Shown here: positions 24,160 through 34,380 of the stretch, one piece after another
Layout: each line of letters opens with the position of its first letter
Numbering within the stretch: position 1 is the stretch's first letter
Assembly: GCA_015680685.1 (NCBI GenBank)
Contig: MNCI01010025.1
Location: forward strand, 500,860-564,859
DNA from: Gnetum montanum
Taxonomy: Eukaryota; Streptophyta; Gnetopsida; Gnetales; Gnetaceae
DNA: 64,000 nucleotides
Reading direction: 5' to 3'
Program-made: the position numbers and the translations under genes
Notes under the pieces: generated by a model
What the model was told of the DNA's origin: nothing
Database searches by the model: none
The model's input: only the letters and a program-made list of their open reading frames with translations

Positions 24160-24831
24160 CAATTTAAAATACATAGGATGCACATAGATGACGGGGTAGC
24201 CAAGAACGTAGTACCATACCCCATCATCAAACAATTAGGGTTAATTGAACAAATCAAACCAACTTCCATGACATTCCTGAAATCGTTCAGTGCATCACGC
24301 ATAGTTGTCAAAGGAACACCAACTTTGGAATTAATATCAGGGGAACGGTTCCCCACATCAGAAGAATCTATAGTCGTAGATGAGATTCCTGGATTTAACT
24401 TGATATTGGGATGACCATGGTTAGCCCAATTAAAACTAGTATCCTCACCCATCCACCAAGAGATTCACCTACCTTATGAGGGTGGTGAAATAATTATACA
24501 TGGTGATGCCGCTACATCTAACATTTCATTGCACATAGGCACAAACCAAGGCTCAGAGGTTGAATTTGATGAGCCTAAATAGGATGACACTACTCTCGGG
24601 TTTAAACAAGATGCCACACCCATTGACAACCAAAACGATAGCCAATCTCCAAACTGTGATCCCCCAAAAGATATGGAAACATTACAAAATGTGGAAACAT
24701 CGGAGCATGCTAACATAGGGGTCATTCCCCCATATGTCTCATGGTCATAATTACTGTTTAACATAATTAGCAAAGGAGATGCTGAATATACAATTATACC
24801 AACACGTCCAGTACACCATGTCAATCTTTAA
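24160..24831 (+). pseudogene. E3 aspartic protease and tail
   Basis: Retropepsin-like protease that would process the polyprotein. The segment RMHIDDGVAKNVVPYPII with KQLGL holds the active-site strand (usually IDGGSA or IDSGA; here IDDG), followed by the flap and EIPGFNLILG, a stop where GRPW is expected, and PWLAQLKLVSSPIHQEIHLP with GGEIIIHGDA. A Glu/Asp-rich tail follows and the frame ends at TAA 24,829-24,831. It shares its reading frame with gag over more than 4 kb. The motif array begins directly after the stop. Confidence 0.82.
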
Positions 24832-24849
24832 AAATTAAAAAAGCTACTC

Positions 24850-24990
24850 AACTGTTAAAACTACTGCTTGTCCGAAATGACGTTAAACTACTACTCGTTC
24901 GAAATGACATTAAACTACTACTGTCCAAAAAGACGTCAAAATACCACATGTCCACAATGACATAAAACTAGCCATGGTCAGGAATGATCG
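24850..24990 (+). repeat. TTAAACTA motif array after protease (E3)
   Basis: About five loose copies of CGAAATGACGTTAAACTACT-like sequence at about 25-35-bp spacing in non-coding sequence immediately after the gag-protease stop. The core resembles the arrays at 30,290, 34,090, 46,440, 49,014 and 52,155. Confidence 0.6.
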
Positions 24991-25483
24991 ATTTATTTTA
25001 AAAACCCACTGAAATATTTTAAATCTCTCTTGTTTTCTTGTGGCTTGAAATGGCCGTAAACTAGAACAAGTTATATTTCTGTTTCTTTAAAATTACATTC
25101 TTTGTTTGCATCCATAGTTACATCCTTACTCTACAAATTATTATTCCCTCTACTTTTCTTCTACGCTGTTATCATTTCAGTTGCATTCACGCTTATATTT
25201 ACAAATAGTTAAAAAAAAAACAAAAAAATATATAATAATAAAAATATAAAAAATATTTTGTGTCTATGCTTTTGTTTATCAAAAGTTTGGACAAAATGTA
25301 AAATAAAAAAAATCGAATAACATAAAAACAACAAAAAAATATATCAATGTATAAATGGATAATGTCAAATGTTTACATTGTATCACACATTTGCTTCCAT
25401 ACAATCAACAAATTTTCAACACAAAAAAGAAAAAGAAAAAGAAAACATAACTAAGCTAACAACAATGACAAGTTGAATTAAAC

Positions 25484-25576
25484 ATCAGCACTAGGAGGAG
25501 CTTGGTCCCCAAACTCATCTGCATCATTGGGTGAAGCTCCACTGGGGCCACCATCAGCATGACCATGTCCCTTCGA
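25484..25576 (-). pseudogene. Possible captured terminal exon
   Basis: The minus strand reads GHGHADGGPSGASPNDADEF, then GDQAPPSADV and a stop. A T-rich tract ending TTTTTCGAAG precedes it like a 3' splice site. The Gly/Asp/Pro composition is unlike any retrotransposon domain and looks like the acidic tail of a host protein. A second partial copy of the phrase CTTGGTCCCCAAACTCA occurs at 25,893-25,909. The protein is not identified. Confidence 0.35.
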
Positions 25577-25708
25577 AAAACAGAAAGTACAACAACAAAA
25601 AAAAACAACTAATTAGTAAATAAAAGAAGAAGAAAAAAACATTAATTGGAAAGCAACAAAAATTCGTCTTGGAGTTAAGATGATAAACTAACACCATACC
25701 CAATCCAC

Positions 25709-25810
25709 CACTTAGACAAATTTTCAGTGTTCACACATGGACACTTGGACAAATTTTCAGTGTTCACACACTGTAAACTTTGATAGATTTTCAGTATTCA
25801 CATGGACACT
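25709..25810 (+). repeat. 33-bp tandem repeat, about three copies
   Basis: CACTTAGACAAATTTTCAGT, CACTTGGACAAATTTTCAGT and a shorter GATAGATTTTCAGTATTCAC copy, each followed by TTCACACATGG or a variant. Confidence 0.75.
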
Positions 25811-27099
25811 TAAAAAAATTAGTTTATCATTGGCATCTAAACAAATTAGTACTAGGAGCACCCACAAATATTTTATAAAATGCGTTGGGGAGGTGCTTGG
25901 TCCCCAAACTCACCTCACCTACAATGATTGAAAACCTTTTAGACAATATAAAATAAAATAAAAATAACTACTTCAATCAACTTTTCCAAATTGAAGAGAA
26001 AATGGTCGGCTTCAATCAACTACTAAAGTACATAACTAGTATCATGAACGGAGTTGCACTCTACTAGGGTAGCATAAGTGTACAACCAGAATGTACCCTT
26101 AAATTCATTCTATCGTTTCACACCCATATGGCCTAGACCCATCTACTCAGAAGGCACACCTCCAAGGAGATCACACAAAACAAAAAATTATATTCCAACC
26201 ATGCTCTTTGCATCCCAACATATGAACAGTTGTGGTCCAAGGTGGACCGCCTATGCCTTAGTATTCAAATTAGTAATAACTTATGGAAGGTCCACATGAA
26301 AGAGCTCAAAGAAGAATTTCTGTATAAAGCAAGAAAAGCAGCAAAGACACAGATATTTGGATTGTTTACCATGAGTAAGGAGAAAGTGGTAGAATTGTAT
26401 TTAATGTACTGTAATCAATTATTATGAAAGTATCATCAATGAAAGTATAACCAATTATGATGAAAGTATCCAATGATAATGAAGGTATCTTATTATGAAA
26501 GTTGTAAGTATCTAAGTAACTACAAACTCAAGCAACATATGCGGGAATCATGTAAAAGTAACCTTTCGATGTCAACTAGCTGAGTAGGTACTGGTGAACG
26601 AAGAGACGAAATGGTAATGAAGAAGGTAAGGGAACCCTTTAAGGAGAACCGTAACAGCATAAGCAAATTGAATTGTATGAGTGTCAATCCACTCTGGGGC
26701 ACAAAAATGACTAGAAAGAGATGGTAATCCAAACATTGATATGGAAAGTGAGCATGGAAAAGCAGGTAGTAAACCGTGAACAGAAGAAATGCAGGTAGTA
26801 AAATTAAGCAGAACAAATCGGTTATGAGTGATATCCCTTGGGAAGGTCAGAAGTGAGGGTCCAATATAGGGAAGTGTAAGCTGGAAGAGCAAATTGAGCT
26901 TTTTAAGTAGAAGCTCCCCCAAATGCATGACAGTGAAGGCATATCCCCCAAACAAAGGTTGATCTGGGGTACATGTACATCTGGAAATGGGAGGATTTTC
27001 TGGAAAGATTTTTTGGAAATAAATATTTCTTTTCTCTAATATGGACCTCTCACTTTGAAACAAATATTTCATTTAAAATGGACCTATCACCTTTGCCAA

Positions 27100-28600
27100 T
27101 AACTAAACTGGTAGGTCAAGCTCTGTGATCTACCTTCGCACGTAGCAAGCGCTGCAGTGGTGAGCAAACAGATTTTAAAATAGTTGGTTTTATATATGTA
27201 TTATAAACAATAAACCAGCAATGAACAATAAACATGCGTTTCAAGCCGCCGCTCATTCATAGATACCACAAGTTGGTTTACAAACCAAAAATTTGTGAAT
27301 TGTTATTAGGGCTCAAACGCGTGTAATTTGGTTTTCTGTCATGGCGGAACCTTTGACGCTCCCAAAGGCAGGCGAATCCATGCAAATGCAATGTTTTCTT
27401 GGCATGCCCCGTCCAAAACATGATTTCTGTATGACCCATAATTGCCCCTTCGACCTTCGATTACCATAGTGTTTTTTGTGTTTGTTTGTGCCGAGTGGCT
27501 CACCGCTGAGCTTTGAAGATGCATGATCTAGCAGTACTAGTTTTAATGGAGACCATATTCCATCTGAATCGCCACCAATCATGATGGTGTGGGATTGGTC
27601 ACCCTTATGTGTGTAACTGTTATTATGAATAAGAAAAGCCCGTATAGAAGGTTATCCTGCCCCCCTTCTAGCGGGCGCCTTTATCCAGGAGACCATGCAA
27701 CGGGCTATGTCACCCACCCATTGTTGATGCGTCGATTCCGAAATCGATGCAAAGCTGGGTCCCGTACCCATTGTTGATGCGTCGATTCCGAAATCGATGC
27801 AAAGCTGGGTCCCGTAAGTTTATTAACAGTACCTTTTTTTAGGTCTGCCAATTTCATGGCTTATGTTATATCTGCCGATTTCATGGCTAGCGCTGATAAT
27901 AATAAAATCCCACTATTTCCTCAGCCGAATAACAAAATAGAACTGTTGTTTCCGGATCGATGAGACACGAGTTGATACAGACGTATCAAGAATCGTGCCT
28001 GTGATCAAAACCTGGGCTATACGAAAGCATTTATCCTATCATTTGGTACGCTAATAGGCTATTCTTAACGGGAAATAAGCGATGTGAATCTAGCTAGTGG
28101 CAAAGAGTTATGCTATTATATATGTTATTTCTATTTGGCATTGAAAAGGCCAATGCAGGGCTTCTCGATAAGATTGCATCACTTTATAGGGTTGTTTACT
28201 TATTCCTACTCCCTAGTTTCCTGCGATCCGTCTCATGCCCATGCCACGAATCTTCATTGCTTGCTTGTTTGGTATAATTCAGAACAGGAGAAGATACGTA
28301 CGATTTTAATGCAAAATGCAGACATCACTAAAAAGGCAAGAACAATACGATGCAAGTACATTCTACCTATCCTGCCTCTTCACAAACCCGGACCAGAGGA
28401 TCTCATTCAGGTCTGAAACCAACCAAAACTTCGCTGCCCTTCTCCTTCCTTCTGTGGACCAGGCCAAAAGGCTGGTCCCTAAAACCGGAGACAGGTCGGG
28501 TAACCTCTCCAGGCAAAGCTAACACGTGCCGTGCAACTATCATAGACATGTAACCCGCCTATTTACGTATTATAATCTATACATACACCGATTTGAAAAA
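27100..28600. other. CpG-retaining segment of unknown origin
   Basis: This stretch keeps many CpG dinucleotides (GCGTCGATTCCGAAATCGATGC, ACGTGCCGTGC, CGGATCGATGAGACACGAG) while the flanking retrotransposon DNA has largely lost them. It contains short frames on both strands, none recognised. It may be a recently acquired or unmethylated piece, such as a captured host promoter or gene fragment. Confidence 0.45.
27717..27816. repeat. Perfect 50-bp tandem duplication
   Basis: Two identical adjacent 50-bp copies, each running from CCCATTGTTGATGCG to GCTGGGTCCCGTA. Each contains the near-palindrome GCGTCGATT-CCG-AAATCGATGC. Identity between copies implies a young duplication in otherwise old DNA. 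Confidence 0.92.
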
Positions 28601-28644
28601 TCACTCTGATACAAACAGTTCTTGAAAATTTGTTCGGAATCGCG

Positions 28645-28737
28645 AATTGACAGTTTTAAAAACGAAGAAAACTCACATTGACAGTTTTAAAAAAAGAAAA
28701 CTCACGTTGACAGTTTTAAAAAAAAAAAAAAACTCAC
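28645..28737 (+). repeat. 30-bp tandem repeat, three copies
   Basis: ATTGACAGTTTTAAAAA followed by an A-rich run and ACTCAC, starting at 28,645, 28,677 and 28,706. It leads directly into the CACGCTGC array. Confidence 0.85.
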
Positions 28738-28759
28738 GCGGCAATAGAAACAAGGGCAA

Positions 28760-29370
28760 CAACTCATACTCACGGTGCACGTGGGAATTGCTCACGCTGC
28801 ACATGGAGAAGCACTGATGTTGCGCGCCGGGAGACAACTTATGCTACGTTGCAACTTGCCAAGGTCACTCATGCTGCTGTAGCTAGTAACTCATGCCGCA
28901 ATGGCAAGCAATCCATGCTGCAAGAGGGGTTGTTAACGCTGCAACTAACAAGGGGTTTGTTAGCAGTTCACGCTGCGAAAACAGTAACTCAAGCCATGCT
29001 GGAAAAACAGTAACTAACGCTGCACACCCTACTAATCACTCACACTCACACTGAAAAAGAAACCAGTCATTCATGCTGAACATGTTGCAAATAAAGAACC
29101 AAAAACCAATTAATCATGTTTCACTCAACAACCTCAACCTCAAGTGAACTGACGCTGCCAAGGCCCTCACGCCGCAACAACAAATTACTCAGGCTACGAT
29201 AGGGTTACTGACGCTGCAGGAACAACAACTCACCCTATAAGTCGTATAGCTCATGCTGCAACTGGCAAGTTGCTCACGCTGCAGTTTAGAAACTGCTCAA
29301 GCGGCCGAGGCAAGTTACTACTCATGTTGCACAATGCAGAATGACGCACGTTGCGAGATGCAGTTATCTT
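28760..29370 (+). repeat. Irregular array of CTCACGCTGC words
   Basis: More than twenty occurrences of a decamer close to CTCACGCTGC, with variants such as ACTCATGCTGC, TTAACGCTGC and ACTGACGCTGC, stand about 20-30 bp apart, followed by CAA or CAAGG-type tails. The spacing is irregular, unlike a simple satellite. The word overlaps the GCTGACG and GCTGC words of the E3 LTR and leader arrays. Confidence 0.75.
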
Positions 29371-29596
29371 GCACAAGACAAAATAGTAATTAACACACAC
29401 GAAAAAAACACAACCGCCCTAGAATACAGTAGAGAAATGCAGAAAACACAATCATTGCTCAGAAAAATTAATTAAATTAAAATCATCCTCATACACTGAA
29501 ATATAGTGGTTCCCATAACTCATGTTGCTAATCATTGATGTTATGCTAAAAAACAGCAAGAAAAAAAAGCTAATAAAATATGAAACAGAAGCATAC

Positions 29597-29930
29597 CTGT
29601 GCATGGACCCAAGCGATCCTGGGCTGAGGAAGGCGTTGAAGCATCTCCTCGCTTTCCTCCACAAACGTCTCTTTGCTTTCCTCCAGAAATGCTAGCGTCG
29701 CCTCCTTTTTTCCTTTGGCCTCGTCCTATTTGCCTTTAACCATTTTTCCCTGTACGTTTCCCTGTACGTTAGATGCTCTAGCTGCAGATCTGGCCCCCTC
29801 TGGAATGCTGTACGTTGCTGAACACACCCTGATTCTGCCTCTAATGCTGGCTGTCCACTACCCACCTTGCTCATGCTGCCACTATTGCCTGGGCTTCCAA
29901 TAATCACGCTGTAAAATGATGAAATGACTT
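29597..29930 (-). pseudogene. Possible captured exon with splice donor
   Basis: The minus strand is GC-richer and partly open: GKKEATLAFLEESKETFVEE, then SEEMLQRLPQPRIAWVHAQ ends at CAG/GTATGC, a good 5' splice site at 29,596/29,597. A TAG interrupts the frame upstream. The acidic repeat LEESKETFVEESEE and low A/T content suggest host exon rather than retrotransposon sequence. The family is not recognised, and an alternative frame in the same block (GSPGNSGSMSKVGSGQP) makes the coding frame uncertain. Confidence 0.35.
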
Positions 29931-30289
29931 TTACTTTTACTTGTCAAAAAGATCATTTTAATATACCTCTTTTTATTTTATTGTATTTTACCATTACTCT
30001 TATTTTTACCACATTGTTTTAACACTAACCTCCTAAGTAAAATGCCCACACGTTAAAAGTAAAAACTTTAAAACAAAAAAAAAAAAATATAATAAACAAA
30101 ACAAAACAAAATAAAATATTTACTTTTGATTGCTGACACCTTTGGGCAACACCAAACTATAAAGGTTTCTAAAAATAAAGTAAAATACATAATGTTATTC
30201 TTATTTTGATTACTTTGACCCCTTCTTTTGTCAATGCCCAAACCTTAAAAAATAAAAACATATAAATAAAAGACATTTTAAATTCCTGT

Positions 30290-30480
30290 ACATACTATTG
30301 GCTTGGTACGACCTTAAACTGCCACACAAGGCCTGGTATGGCCTTAAACGGCCACTCACGACCCAGTATGGCCTTAAACAGCCACACATGGCCCGGTATG
30401 GTTTTAAATTGCCACTCATGACCCAATACGGCCTTAAACTGCCATACGTCCAAGCATGATGGTAAACTACCCTTGGCATA
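30290..30480 (+). repeat. TTAAACTG motif array before RT (E3)
   Basis: Six copies of the type CCTGGTATGGCCTTAAACGG at about 30-bp spacing, directly upstream of the RT frame. The core GGCCTTAAACTGCCA matches the GACCTTAAACTAGCA core of other Tat copies in the window. Confidence 0.8.
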
Positions 30481-30517
30481 CCATCGGTTACATTTAAACA
30501 TAAAATTAATTTCTTAA

Positions 30518-31700
30518 GAAAAAGGAAAACTCACCCTTGTTGACATACCTCCCTGTTTCATTGGCAGGAGCAAACATATGGATAGCAAGCAACTCTTCAC
30601 ACCATTGTCTATCAATGGATCACATGGAGCAATTAAACGAGAAATCAATCTAGAATCCATTGATTTAGACTCCCCAACATATGATAATTTAGTGGCACCA
30701 ACCCAAGAAACACTGGATTGCTTTAAAGGAATGAAATAATCTCTAGACCTATAAGTCAATAACATCACTGAAGATGCCCTAGCCGAAGTCCCCATAACTA
30801 CGTCAGATGGCAAGGTTAAAATTTTAAAACTAAGTACTCTATTAAATCCACAACTTTCCAATGACATAACTCAAGTGCTAAAACACAATATGAAAGCATT
30901 CGCTTGGTCTTACACTGACATGCCTAGGCTTGACCCTTGAATAGTCTAGCATAACATTATACTTGATCCAAAACTAAGACCAGTGAAACAAAAAGCACGC
31001 AAGGTCAAGCCTGAAGTAGCATTGACAGTTCACAATGAGGTCACGAAGCTTTATCAAGCTGCTTTCATTCGAGTTGTGGATTATACTGATTGGGTATCCA
31101 ACATGGTTATAGTCCCAAAGAAGAATAGAAGAATTCTTCTATGTATTAAAATTCTATGACGTCAACGTTGCAACCATAAAAGATAACTTCCCACTACCTA
31201 GCATCGATCAACTTGTTGATTCAACTGCTGGGCATGCATTGTTATCCTTTATGGATGGCCTTTTAGGATACAACCAGATTAGGATCAACCCCGAACATCA
31301 ACTTAGGACAACCTTTATGACACCATGGGGTACATTTTTTTATACAATGATGTCATTCAGTCTCAAAAATGCTAGGGCTACATATCAACGAGCAATGACT
31401 TTCATCTTTAGTGATTACATGTTCAACTCACTCAATGACTATGTAGATAACATTGTGGTCAAATCAAAAACAACTAAGCAATATGTACAAGACCTAGACT
31501 TGGTACTGAAAATTTGTCTAAAATACAAGCTTAGACTCAACCCGAGGAAATGTGTCTTTGGGATCAAAACAAGTAAAATGCTTGGATTCGTTGTATCTAA
31601 GACAGGGATACGAGTAGATCTAGATAAGGTTAAGGCAATAACAAATTTGAAACCACTTAGCAACCTTACTGAACTTTGTGGTCTACAAGGTAGATTATAG
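30518..31700 (+). pseudogene. E3 reverse transcriptase
   Basis: The frame opens at about 30,518 and reads NPQLSNDITQVLKHNMKAFA, WSYTDMPRLDP, FIRVVDYTDWVSNMVIVPKK. After one frameshift near 31,150 it continues VATIKDNFPLPSIDQLVD, LSFMDGLLGYNQIRINPEHQ, TPWGTFFYTMMSFSLKNARA, the catalytic box YVDN and KYKLRLNPRKCVFGI. This is the Tat/Ogre form of RT. The second catalytic Asp is Asn (YVDN for YVDD), which would inactivate polymerisation. A candidate 3' splice site, TCCCTGTTTCATTGGCAG, ends at 30,567 just inside the open frame, which is relevant if the upstream interval was once an intron. RNase H follows without a break. Confidence 0.9.
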
Positions 31701-32250
31701 GTTATCAGACGTTTCATTGAAAAACTTATGGATAAGTTGAGGCCTATGCAGCATTTATTGAGCAAGAATGTCCATTTTGAATGGACTTCACAGTGCCAAG
31801 AAGCCTTTGAGAACATCAAAACGACATTGGCTCAACTACCGATAGTTCATCCACCACAGAACAATAAACCATTTTACATCTACTTTGCAACATTCGAATC
31901 ATCTATCACGTCTATTCTTTGTTAAAAATGCGATGATGGAACTAAAATCCCTGTTTACTACTTAAGCCATGCATTAGTAGCCTATGAAAAATGTTACAAT
32001 GACATGGAGAGGTTATGCCTTGCCCTTATCTTTTCTTTAAAGAAGTGGGGAAATTATCTCTTCTGTAACCAAGTTAATATCATTTGTAAAGACAACGTGC
32101 TCAGAGCTATCATGAACAACATATATGAATCAAGTAATATAGCTAGATGGAAAGTGATGATTGGTGAGTTTGGCCTACACTACATAGCTCAATCATCAGT
32201 TAAAGGTCAAGCTATAGTCAATCAAATGACCACATCACCAATGCAAGCCC
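31701..32250 (+). pseudogene. E3 RNase H (first, Ty3-type)
   Basis: Continuing in the RT frame: VIRRFIEKLMDKLRPMQHLL, FEWTSQCQEAFENIKTTLAQ, then FYIYFATFESSITSILC, VYYLSHALVAYEKCYNDMER and LCLALIFSLKKWGNYLF with CKDNVLRAIM. The order and spacing are those of the RNase H that follows RT in all Ty3 elements. The catalytic Asp of the usual LYxAxSxxxxGAVL strand is not retained (IYFATFESS). Two stops interrupt it. Confidence 0.85.
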
Positions 32251-32299
32251 AAGCAACAATCAACCCAGAGTTTTCCAATGAGAACATAAACACAATAGA

Positions 32300-32710
32300 C
32301 ATAGTACCTGATAACTATGACACAATCTTAAACTTTGATGGAGCATCGACCTCTCGAGGAGGAAGTGCTGCAGCTATCATCACATATCCCTCTGGGGAGA
32401 TCTGACCCTTTGCTTATCATTTAAACTTTCCTTGTACTAACAACATAGCAGAGTATGAAGGTCTTCTTAGAGGTTTCATAGTAGCACTAGCTTCAGAAAC
32501 CACACGGCTCGTAGTTAGAGACAACTCACAGTTAGTCATAAATCAAGTCATAGACATATATGCATGTAAAGCTTTACATTTACAACCATACTATGACTTA
32601 ACAAAGCACCTACTGAAACAATTTACAAATATAGATGTGCAACATGTTTCTAGAAATGACAATACCATTGCAGACGCACTTGCAACACTAGCCCTAAACA
32701 ATTCACCTAA
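32300..32710 (+). pseudogene. E3 second RNase H (archaeal type, Tat hallmark)
   Basis: A second RNase H fold stands between the first one and integrase: LNFDGASTSRGGSAAAIITY, a TGA where a residue is expected, then FPCTNNIAEYEGLLRGFIVA, RDNSQLVINQVIDIYACKAL and VSRNDNTIADALATLA. The acidic residues of FDGA, AEYE, DNS and ADAL match the catalytic positions of archaeal-type RNase H1. This extra domain is characteristic of the Tat/Ogre clade and is the firmest evidence for the clade assignment. The same domain is seen in E5 and E8. Confidence 0.9.
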
Positions 32711-34053
32711 CATGTTTCATGCATTGCCCAATTTCATAACGAGTTGTGCCAAGCCCATAACTGATGCTCCTGATGAATTACCCATAGCATCCATTAGCAC
32801 GACACACGCTGTGGAATGGTACGATGACATAAAGGAGTACCTCCTACACGGTGAACTACATCAACATCTAACGAATGCTCAGAAGGACGCAGTACGGAAA
32901 CTCTCTCTACAGTATGCACTAGTAGGGGACATGCTATGTTGTAGATCCTATGAAGGTATTTTTTTAGTGTGCATTAATAGCATCGATGGTCAAACCATCA
33001 TGGAGCAAGTTCATGAAGGACTTTGCGGAGGGCACATAGAACCCAAGGCAATGGAAACCAAAATTAGATGTTTAGGCTAGTATTGGCTGCACATGGAGTA
33101 TGACTGTTTCTCCAAAGTCAAAATGTGCAACATCTGTCAAAAATACGGTAATCTCATACATGTTCCACCTAATGAGTTGCATACAGCTCAAATCACATGG
33201 CCTTTCCAGAAATGGGTGTTAGATATCATAGGACCAATAACTCCCCCATCTTTTGTAGGACATAGCTTCATTATAACCACAATGGAATATTTCACCAAAT
33301 GAGTAGAAGATATTCCTCTTAGGAAAACCACATCAAAACAAGTATGCAACTTCATCCTTAAAAACATTGTGACTCATTTTGGCATTTCAATGACCATAAT
33401 CATTGATAACGGGCCACAATTTAGCAATGTCGAAACCAAAACATTTTGTGAGAGCCTAGGCATCAAACATTTGTTTTCATCACCATACTATCCTTAGAGA
33501 AATGGTCAAGTGGAATCCATGAATAAAATGGTCATCATGATGCTCAAGAAAATGCTTAATCAAAGAAAAAGAATATGGCATGAATAACTAGTGTACGCGT
33601 TATGAGCATATCAAACGATGCACAAAACATCCACAGGTAAAACAATGTACAGACTTGTTTATGGTTTAGAAGTTGTATTACCTTTGGAGTTGTAGGTACC
33701 TTTATTGCGGATCATACTCTCTGAAATTATCGATGAAAGTCAGAACAATGACTTGCACATTGTTGACCTTGACTCGGTGGAGGAGGAATGAACACGCACA
33801 CTGGATTAAATCGAGTGGTACCAGAAGAAACAACGATGGTTACATTAACATGACATTCAAAAGTGCCTGATCAAGGAAGGTGACCTTGTCCTTAAGACGG
33901 TCTGTGAACACACGAAAAAATTCTTGGCCAACTGGGAAGGGCCTTACTTGGTCACTAAAGCATATGAAAATGGAGCATTCAAACTAACTAATATGGATGG
34001 TAACGAGCTTGCTCATCCAACAAATCACATGTACCTCAATCCATTTTACATTT
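32711..34053 (+). pseudogene. E3 integrase
   Basis: In the same frame as RT: the H2C2 zinc finger (HEGLCGGHIEPKAMETKIRC, then CNICQ near 33,130), the core with VLDIIGPITPPSFVGHSFII, IIIDNGPQFSNVETKTFC and NGQVESMNK (the three catalytic acids D, D, E are all present), followed by YALAYQ-like and MYRLVYGLEVVLPLEL segments, FLANWEGPYLVTKAYENGAF and HPTNHMYLNPFYI ending at TGA 34,052. About ten stops, several at expected Trp or Gln codons, interrupt it, but no frameshift was seen. It would catalyse cDNA insertion and leaves the 5-bp duplication seen around E3. Confidence 0.9.
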
Positions 34054-34089
34054 GAACAAAGCCTAAGGTATGCTTTCGTCCTAGAATCA

Positions 34090-34380
34090 TGATGATAAAC
34101 TGATACCATAGATTCGTTCTGACATCATGAAGTTAAACTGATACCACAGACTCGTCCTGGAATCATGATGTTAAACTAATACCATAGATCGTCTGGAACG
34201 ACAATAAACTACCACGCTATCATCTGACTAAGTCTGCTAAGACTATAAACTAGCTCACCTCTCCATAGTCTGCCATGACTATAAACTAGCATTGCACTGT
34301 TTGCTACAATGCTAAACTAGCAACGTCCAATGGGTTATGACGTAAAACTAGTTCACGAAAGTTTTCCATGACTATAAACT
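34090..34380 (+). repeat. TTAAACTAGCA motif array after integrase (E3)
   Basis: Nine copies with TAAAC cores near 34,096, 34,133, 34,171, 34,205, 34,246, 34,282, 34,313, 34,344 and 34,374, spaced 30-41 bp. The best copies read GTCTGCTAAGACTATAAACT and CATGACTATAAACTAGCA. Confidence 0.85.

Larger units (their letters stand above)
24991..30289. other. Long non-coding interval between protease and RT of E3
   Basis: About 5.3 kb with no retrotransposon coding. It holds A/T-rich low-complexity DNA (25.0-25.5 kb), a 33-bp tandem repeat, exon-like pieces on the minus strand, a CpG-retaining segment (27.1-28.6 kb), an array of CTCACGCTGC words (28.76-29.37 kb) and A/T-rich DNA with AAAAC repeats (29.95-30.25 kb). 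The interval occupies the place of the Ogre intron but is far longer than expected, so a secondary insertion or captured DNA is likely. Confidence 0.6.

Noticed and set aside
26572-27072. Uninterrupted minus-strand frame of 166 codons, the longest without a stop in the window
   Set aside because: Leu/Phe/Ser-rich without recognisable domain, signal or repeat, in a region with no other coding sign. Probably chance, although it should be included in any search of the PR-RT interval.
27313-27582. Overlapping minus-strand frames of 89 and 61 codons in the CpG-retaining segment
   Set aside because: Two frames cover the same bases and neither resembles a known protein. I considered a PPR-type repeat but could not align it convincingly.
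27813-27842. GTAAGT and TTTTTTTAG looking like a tiny plus-strand intron
   Set aside because: About 30 bases is too short for a plant intron; the GTAAGT arises at the end of the 50-bp duplication by chance.
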